Positions 7,457 through 9,937 of a stretch of 9,937 bases of DNA are shown here, piece after piece; position 1 is the stretch's first letter; each line of letters starts with the position of its first letter. The translations under genes were made by a program, and so were the position numbers. Below the pieces are notes generated by a model, which saw only the letters and a list, made by a program, of their open reading frames with translations, made no database searches and was not told the origin of the DNA. This stretch comes from Clostridia bacterium (lineage in GTDB: Bacteria; Bacillota; Clostridia; Oscillospirales; UBA644): NCBI GenBank assembly GCA_014872655.1, contig WHHJ01000062.1, forward strand, positions 1 to 9,937. The letters are read 5' to 3'.

Positions 7457-8455
7457 ATGTCATTGTTTGAAGGTTACGAAAGAAGAATTGATAAAATCAA
7501 CATGACCCTGAAAGAGTACGGTTTTGACAATATCGAGCAAACTCGTGATTTTTGTTCTGAAAAAGGGATCGATGTTGAGTCTATAGTAAAGGGCGTACAG
7601 CCGATTGCATTTGATAATGCGGTTTGGGCTTATACGCTGGGCGCTGCTGTTGCAATTAAGAAGGGTTGCAAAGATGCTGCAAGTGCGGCAGAGGCAATCG
7701 GTATTGGTTTGCAGGCGTTTTGTATTCCGGGATCTGTTGCTGAAAACCGGAAGGTCGGGTTAGGCCATGGAAATCTGGCTGCTATGTTACTTCGTGAGCA
7801 GACGAAGTGTTTCTGCTTTTTGGCAGGACACGAAAGCTTTGCCGCCGCAGAAGGTGCGATCGGTATTGCAAGAACTGCCAATAAGGTTCGTAAAGAGCCG
7901 CTGCGTGTTATTTTGAACGGTTTAGGTAAAGATGCCGCTTATATTATTTCTAGAATCAATGGGTTTACCTATGTAGAGACGGATTACGATTTTGCAACGT
8001 CAGAATTAAAAGTCGTTCGTGAAGTTGCGTTTTCTGACGGCGAGCGCGCTAGTGTTAAAGTTTATGGCGCAAATGACGTTCAGGAAGGCGTTGCGATCAT
8101 GATTAAGGAACAGGTCGACGTTTCTATTACAGGAAACTCTACCAATCCGACAAGATTCCAGCACCTGGTTGCAGGCACATATAAGAAATGGTCTTATGAA
8201 AACGGCGTGAAGTATTTCTCTGTTGCATCCGGCGGTGGAACCGGTAGAACTTTGCATCCGGATAACATGGCTGCAGGACCGGCTTCTTACGGTTTGACAG
8301 ACTCCATGGGCAGAATGCATGGAGACGCACAGTTTGCAGGTTCTTCCTCTGTTCCGGCTCACGTTGAAATGATGGGCTTGATCGGCATGGGTAACAACCC
8401 GATGGTTGGTGCTACGGTTGCCGTTGCGGTTGCTGTTGAAGAAGCAAGCAAATAA
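7457..8455 (+). CDS. GGGtGRT family protein, conserved, function unknown
   Basis: A 332-residue soluble protein carrying the signature that names its family, GGGTGRT, at residues 259-265 (SVASGGGTGRTLHPDN). Other conserved-looking stretches are VAENRKVGLGHGNLAAMLL, FLAGHESFAAAEGAIGIARTANKV, RVILNGLGKDAAYIISRINGF, the ITGNSTNPTRFQHLVAGTYKKW block and the Gly/Met/Val-rich end (MMGLIGMGNNPMVGATVAVAVAVEEA). The glycine-rich loops suggest nucleotide or cofactor binding, but this is inference. There is no signal peptide, and the Val/Ala-rich tail is short and probably not a membrane span. The family occurs mostly in anaerobes, beside a NifU-like gene as here, so a metal-cluster or redox-linked role is plausible. 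Length agrees with family members (about 330). The gene is followed by a strong terminator and closes a two-gene operon. Confidence 0.9.
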   Translation: MSLFEGYERRIDKINMTLKEYGFDNIEQTRDFCSEKGIDVESIVKGVQPIAFDNAVWAYTLGAAVAIKKGCKDAASAAEAIGIGLQAFCIPGSVAENRKVGLGHGNLAAMLLREQTKCFCFLAGHESFAAAEGAIGIARTANKVRKEPLRVILNGLGKDAAYIISRINGFTYVETDYDFATSELKVVREVAFSDGERASVKVYGANDVQEGVAIMIKEQVDVSITGNSTNPTRFQHLVAGTYKKWSYENGVKYFSVASGGGTGRTLHPDNMAAGPASYGLTDSMGRMHGDAQFAGSSSVPAHVEMMGLIGMGNNPMVGATVAVAVAVEEASK

Positions 8456-8493
8456 GTTGTATATTCTCATATAACAACACCTTTTATTGATTT

Positions 8494-8537
8494 AAAAACA
8501 AGGTTTGAGTGTAAAATGCCTCAAACCTTGTTTTTTT
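8494..8537 (+). terminator. Intrinsic terminator of the NifU-like/GGGtGRT operon
   Basis: A perfect 16-bp stem: AAAAACAAGGTTTGAG (8494-8509) pairs with CTCAAACCTTGTTTTT (8520-8535) around a 10-nt loop, ending in a T run to 8537. Confidence 0.93.
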
Positions 8538-8576
8538 ATAAAAATTTTAATAATGAGCCATTGAATGATCGCCTGG

Positions 8577-8595
8577 AAAATCAATACTTGATTTT
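8577..8595. repeat. Perfect 8-3-8 inverted repeat in non-coding DNA
   Basis: AAAATCAA, TAC, TTGATTTT. It lies about 40 nt after the terminator and 109 nt before the regulator promoter's -35. It has no U tract suited to termination and no nearby gene start. It could be an operator or chance symmetry. Confidence 0.4.
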
Positions 8596-8672
8596 ATGTG
8601 AAAAGATATCGTTGTAAATTAGGGATAAAATAAGATCATTTTTTGCAACAGCAGATATGAATCGATATATAA

Positions 8673-8693
8673 AAAATTTTATGATAAAATTTT
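8673..8693. repeat. Perfect 10-1-10 AT palindrome upstream of the regulator promoter
   Basis: AAAATTTTAT, G, ATAAAATTTT, ending 10 nt before the -35 box at 8704. Its position suits an upstream protein-binding site; its low complexity makes chance a real alternative. Confidence 0.45.
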
Positions 8694-8703
8694 CTTGAAC
8701 CTC

Positions 8704-8732
8704 TTGACAAATCTCTCAGGATCCATTATAAT
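8704..8732 (+). promoter_or_regulatory. Consensus sigma-A promoter of the Fur-family regulator gene
   Basis: -35 TTGACA (8704-8709), 17-nt spacer and -10 TATAAT (8727-8732): a full consensus match. Transcription would start near 8739, giving a very short leader of roughly 17-26 nt. Confidence 0.9.
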
Positions 8733-8751
8733 AGAATTAGAATAATTCTAA
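8732..8751. promoter_or_regulatory. Fur/PerR-type operator overlapping the start of transcription
   Basis: Two tandem hexamers TAGAAT (8732-8737, 8738-8743), one spacer base, then the inverse ATTCTA (8745-8750). This is the 6-6-1-6 layout of Fur boxes. It also contains a perfect 7-1-7 palindrome, TTAGAAT-A-ATTCTAA (8737-8751), differing from the PerR box TTATAAT-N-ATTATAA at one base per arm. It touches the last base of the -10 and covers the predicted start site, so binding should repress. The adjacent Fur-family gene points to autoregulation. Confidence 0.7.
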
Positions 8752-8764
8752 AAGAGTGATAAAC

Positions 8765-9121
8765 GTGAGATATGAAACCTGTATTTTGGAAATGATTCAA
8801 AATTCTAATGAGCATATGACAGCGGAGCAAATCTTTTTACGGTTGAAACAGCAGTATCCTGCAGTGGTGTTGGCAACCGTTTATAATAACGTGAATCATC
8901 TTTATCAACAGGGTAAGGTTCGTAAAATTAGTATAGAAGGACAGCCTGATCGGTATGATAAAAACACGAGGCATGATCATTTAGTTTGTTCCTGTTGCGG
9001 AAAATTAACAGACATCTATTTGTCGGATATTACAGCTCAATTAGAGCATCAAGTTGGTTTTTCAATCAGCGGATATGATTTAAAAGTGCAATATATATGT
9101 CCGCAATGCCGTGAGAAATAA
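8765..9121 (+). CDS. Short PerR-like Fur family transcriptional regulator
   Basis: A 118-residue regulator from GTG 8765; an in-frame GTG at 8756 would add three residues, and the ribosome site is weak for both. The winged-helix part contains HMTAEQIFLRLKQQYP and the recognition segment LATVYNNVNHLYQQGKV. Aligned by eye with Bacillus subtilis PerR, all five regulatory-site ligands appear present: His37 (NEHMTAEQ), Asp85 (DRYDKN), His91 and His93 (HDH), Asp104 (GKLTDIY). The Asp at the last position favours PerR over Fur, which has Glu. The structural zinc site is CSCC (pattern CxxC) plus CPQC near the end. A stop codon in frame at 8738 rules out a longer N-terminus, so the usual first helix and TxQR segment are absent or shortened. 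It probably senses iron/manganese and peroxide and represses its own operon. The PTPS-like gene follows 75 nt later. Confidence 0.85.
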   Translation: MRYETCILEMIQNSNEHMTAEQIFLRLKQQYPAVVLATVYNNVNHLYQQGKVRKISIEGQPDRYDKNTRHDHLVCSCCGKLTDIYLSDITAQLEHQVGFSISGYDLKVQYICPQCREK

Positions 9122-9182
9122 ACGATTTTCAAGATTGTTCGAGCCGTGTGCTCGTCAATATAAATAGTTAATATAGAAAAAT

Positions 9183-9189
9183 AAGGAGG
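9183..9189 (+). promoter_or_regulatory. Ribosome binding site of the PTPS-like gene
   Basis: AAGGAGG, 7 nt ahead of ATG 9197, an almost ideal site. It rules out the out-of-frame ATG at 9192. Confidence 0.85.
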
Positions 9190-9196
9190 GTATGTC

Positions 9197-9763
9197 ATGA
9201 GAAGTATTACAACATTGGATTTACAGTATGCACACAGATTTTATGGATTTAAAGGTGAAGCACAGTATCTGCACGGGCACACAGGTGTTTTAACCATTGA
9301 GGTAGAGGACACGATTGAGCCGGGCGTCAATATGGTGTTTCCTTGTAATGAGATTCAAAAGACTGCATGGTCTGTCTTAAAGAATTTTGATCATGCACTA
9401 ATTTTAAGAGAAGACGATCCTTTGCTGCCTGCCGTATTGAAGGTATATGAAGAGCAGGGAATTCGCGACGGCGCTCCGCAAAACCAGATGAAGGGGCCTG
9501 CTTTTCAGACGGAATTAGCAACTGCTTATCCGGAATGTCGCCTGGTGGTAACGAAAGAAACGCTGACAGTAGAGGGCATGATTAAAATTGTTTATGATTT
9601 GCTCAAAGACAAATTAAATATTGCCAAAATTACCTTTACCAGTGGCGTGAACGCTGCCTCTGCGGAGTTTACAACAAACAATCAGATTGATCGGTGCCCG
9701 TTGTGCGGAATTGCATTGAACGAGAACGGTATTTGTCCGAAATGTGGCTATAGAAAACAGTAA
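9197..9763 (+). CDS. PTPS/QueD-fold protein (6-carboxytetrahydropterin synthase-like) with C-terminal zinc ribbon, catalytic Cys absent
   Basis: A 188-residue protein. Residues 1-160 resemble the 6-pyruvoyltetrahydropterin synthase/QueD family: zinc ligands His13 (YAHRF) and His26/His28 (LHGHTG), the Asp65-His66 pair (NFDHALIL), and Glu126 (LTVEGMIKIVYDLL), matching the usual PTxEN position. The cysteine that precedes HGH in QueD (CxxxHGH) is Ala22 here, with Glu21 next to it. The late substrate-binding Glu (ET motif) also seems replaced (ITFTSG). A C-terminal zinc ribbon has Cys167, Cys170, Cys180 and Cys183 (CPLC, CPKC). An insert of about 35 residues (DGAPQNQMKGPAFQTEL) separates the DH pair from the later strands. 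Classical QueD activity in queuosine synthesis is therefore doubtful; another pterin or nucleotide reaction is possible. It may share the regulator's promoter, as no terminator separates them. Confidence 0.8.
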   Translation: MRSITTLDLQYAHRFYGFKGEAQYLHGHTGVLTIEVEDTIEPGVNMVFPCNEIQKTAWSVLKNFDHALILREDDPLLPAVLKVYEEQGIRDGAPQNQMKGPAFQTELATAYPECRLVVTKETLTVEGMIKIVYDLLKDKLNIAKITFTSGVNAASAEFTTNNQIDRCPLCGIALNENGICPKCGYRKQ

Positions 9764-9779
9764 ATAGGATTCAGAATAG

Positions 9780-9812
9780 ATACGGCCTGCAAAGATGCAG
9801 GTCGTATTTTTT
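9780..9812 (+). terminator. Intrinsic terminator after the PTPS-like gene
   Basis: A 12-bp stem with one G-U pair: ATACGGCCTGCA (9780-9791) with TGCAGGTCGTAT (9796-9807), loop AAGA, then T run to 9812. Confidence 0.9.
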
Positions 9813-9886
9813 ATTTAAAATTTTAAACAATCATGACTTGAAAAGATTATGGAAGATATATTTCATGAAAAACATCTTTGAACTCA

Positions 9887-9915
9887 TGGAAAAATTTTTT
9901 ATATTGTGTTATAAT
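9887..9915 (+). promoter_or_regulatory. Probable promoter reading out of the right edge
   Basis: Extended -10 TGTTATAAT (9907-9915) with a weak -35 TGGAAA (9887-9892) at 17 nt. The gene it would serve lies beyond the window. A PerR-box-like sequence at 9909-9923 overlaps the -10. Confidence 0.5.
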
Positions 9916-9923
9916 TTTTGTAA
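9909..9923. promoter_or_regulatory. Candidate PerR-box-like site over the right-edge promoter
   Basis: TTATAAT-T-TTTGTAA matches the PerR box TTATAAT-N-ATTATAA at 12 of 14 defined positions (all seven on the left arm). The match partly reflects the -10 hexamer, so confidence is limited. Confidence 0.35.
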
Positions 9924-9937
9924 CGATTGAAGGTTTT

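Noticed and set aside
6759..7463. Minus-strand 234-codon open frame
   Set aside because: It mirrors the NifU-like gene, whose protein has clear family motifs; the antisense product does not.
8006..8470. Minus-strand 154-codon open frame
   Set aside because: It is antisense to the conserved GGGtGRT coding region and has no family resemblance.
8456..8478. Imperfect inverted repeat GTTGTATAT / ATATAACAAC after the GGGtGRT stop
   Set aside because: Weak AT stem with a bulge and no U tract; the strong terminator follows immediately.
9140..9154. Hairpin CGAGC-CGTGT-GCTCG between the regulator and PTPS-like genes
   Set aside because: Only 5 bp and no U tract, so not a terminator; too short to call a regulatory RNA. 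I also looked for a preQ1 riboswitch here because of the QueD-like gene and saw no matching core.

Overview
The window looks like chromosomal DNA of a low-to-moderate GC Gram-positive bacterium of the Clostridia type (my guess is an Oscillospiraceae/Lachnospiraceae-like gut anaerobe). The reasons are strong AGGAGG-type ribosome binding sites, several GTG starts, sigma-A promoters at 17-nt spacing, hairpin-plus-U-tract terminators, and families typical of Clostridia (DUF4358 lipoprotein, DHHW protein, GGGtGRT protein, YcxB-like protein). All long genes lie on the + strand. No tRNA, rRNA, CRISPR array, insertion sequence or phage gene was seen.

Region 1 (1-3748) is a surface O-acetylation cassette. 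It starts with the 3' part of an SGNH/GDSL-type hydrolase that overlaps a DUF4358 lipoprotein by 4 nt. An MBOAT membrane O-acyltransferase and a DHHW (AlgX/AlgJ-like) protein follow. Known systems of this kind carry acetyl groups across the membrane through the MBOAT protein and transfer them to an extracellular glycan with SGNH-fold partners. The operon ends at a strong terminator that appears to work in both directions.

Region 2 (3747-6507) has a small minus-strand gene for a 38-residue secreted or membrane peptide, converging on that terminator. It is followed by a promoter and a two-gene + strand operon: a membrane-anchored protein with TPR, chitobiase-C-terminal-like and leucine-rich-repeat parts, and a YcxB-like membrane protein. 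A terminator closes it.

Region 3 (6508-8537) has its own promoter and terminator. It encodes a two-gene unit: a NifU/IscU-N-domain-like putative Fe-S scaffold, then the GGGtGRT protein, a conserved family of unknown function.

Region 4 (8538-9812) begins with a 227-nt non-coding stretch holding two perfect inverted repeats and a consensus promoter overlapped by a Fur/PerR-type operator (6-6-1-6 hexamers; also a perfect 7-1-7 palindrome). It drives a short PerR-like Fur-family regulator, probably autoregulated. Downstream is a PTPS/QueD-fold protein with a C-terminal zinc ribbon that keeps the zinc-binding histidines but lacks the usual catalytic cysteine. A terminator follows. The right edge (9813-9937) has an extended -10 promoter overlapped by a second PerR-box-like sequence, reading into a gene outside the window.

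The most unusual points are the NifU-like/GGGtGRT pair, the cysteine-less PTPS protein beside a metal/peroxide-type regulator, the unannotated-size 38-residue peptide gene, and the multi-domain LRR membrane protein.
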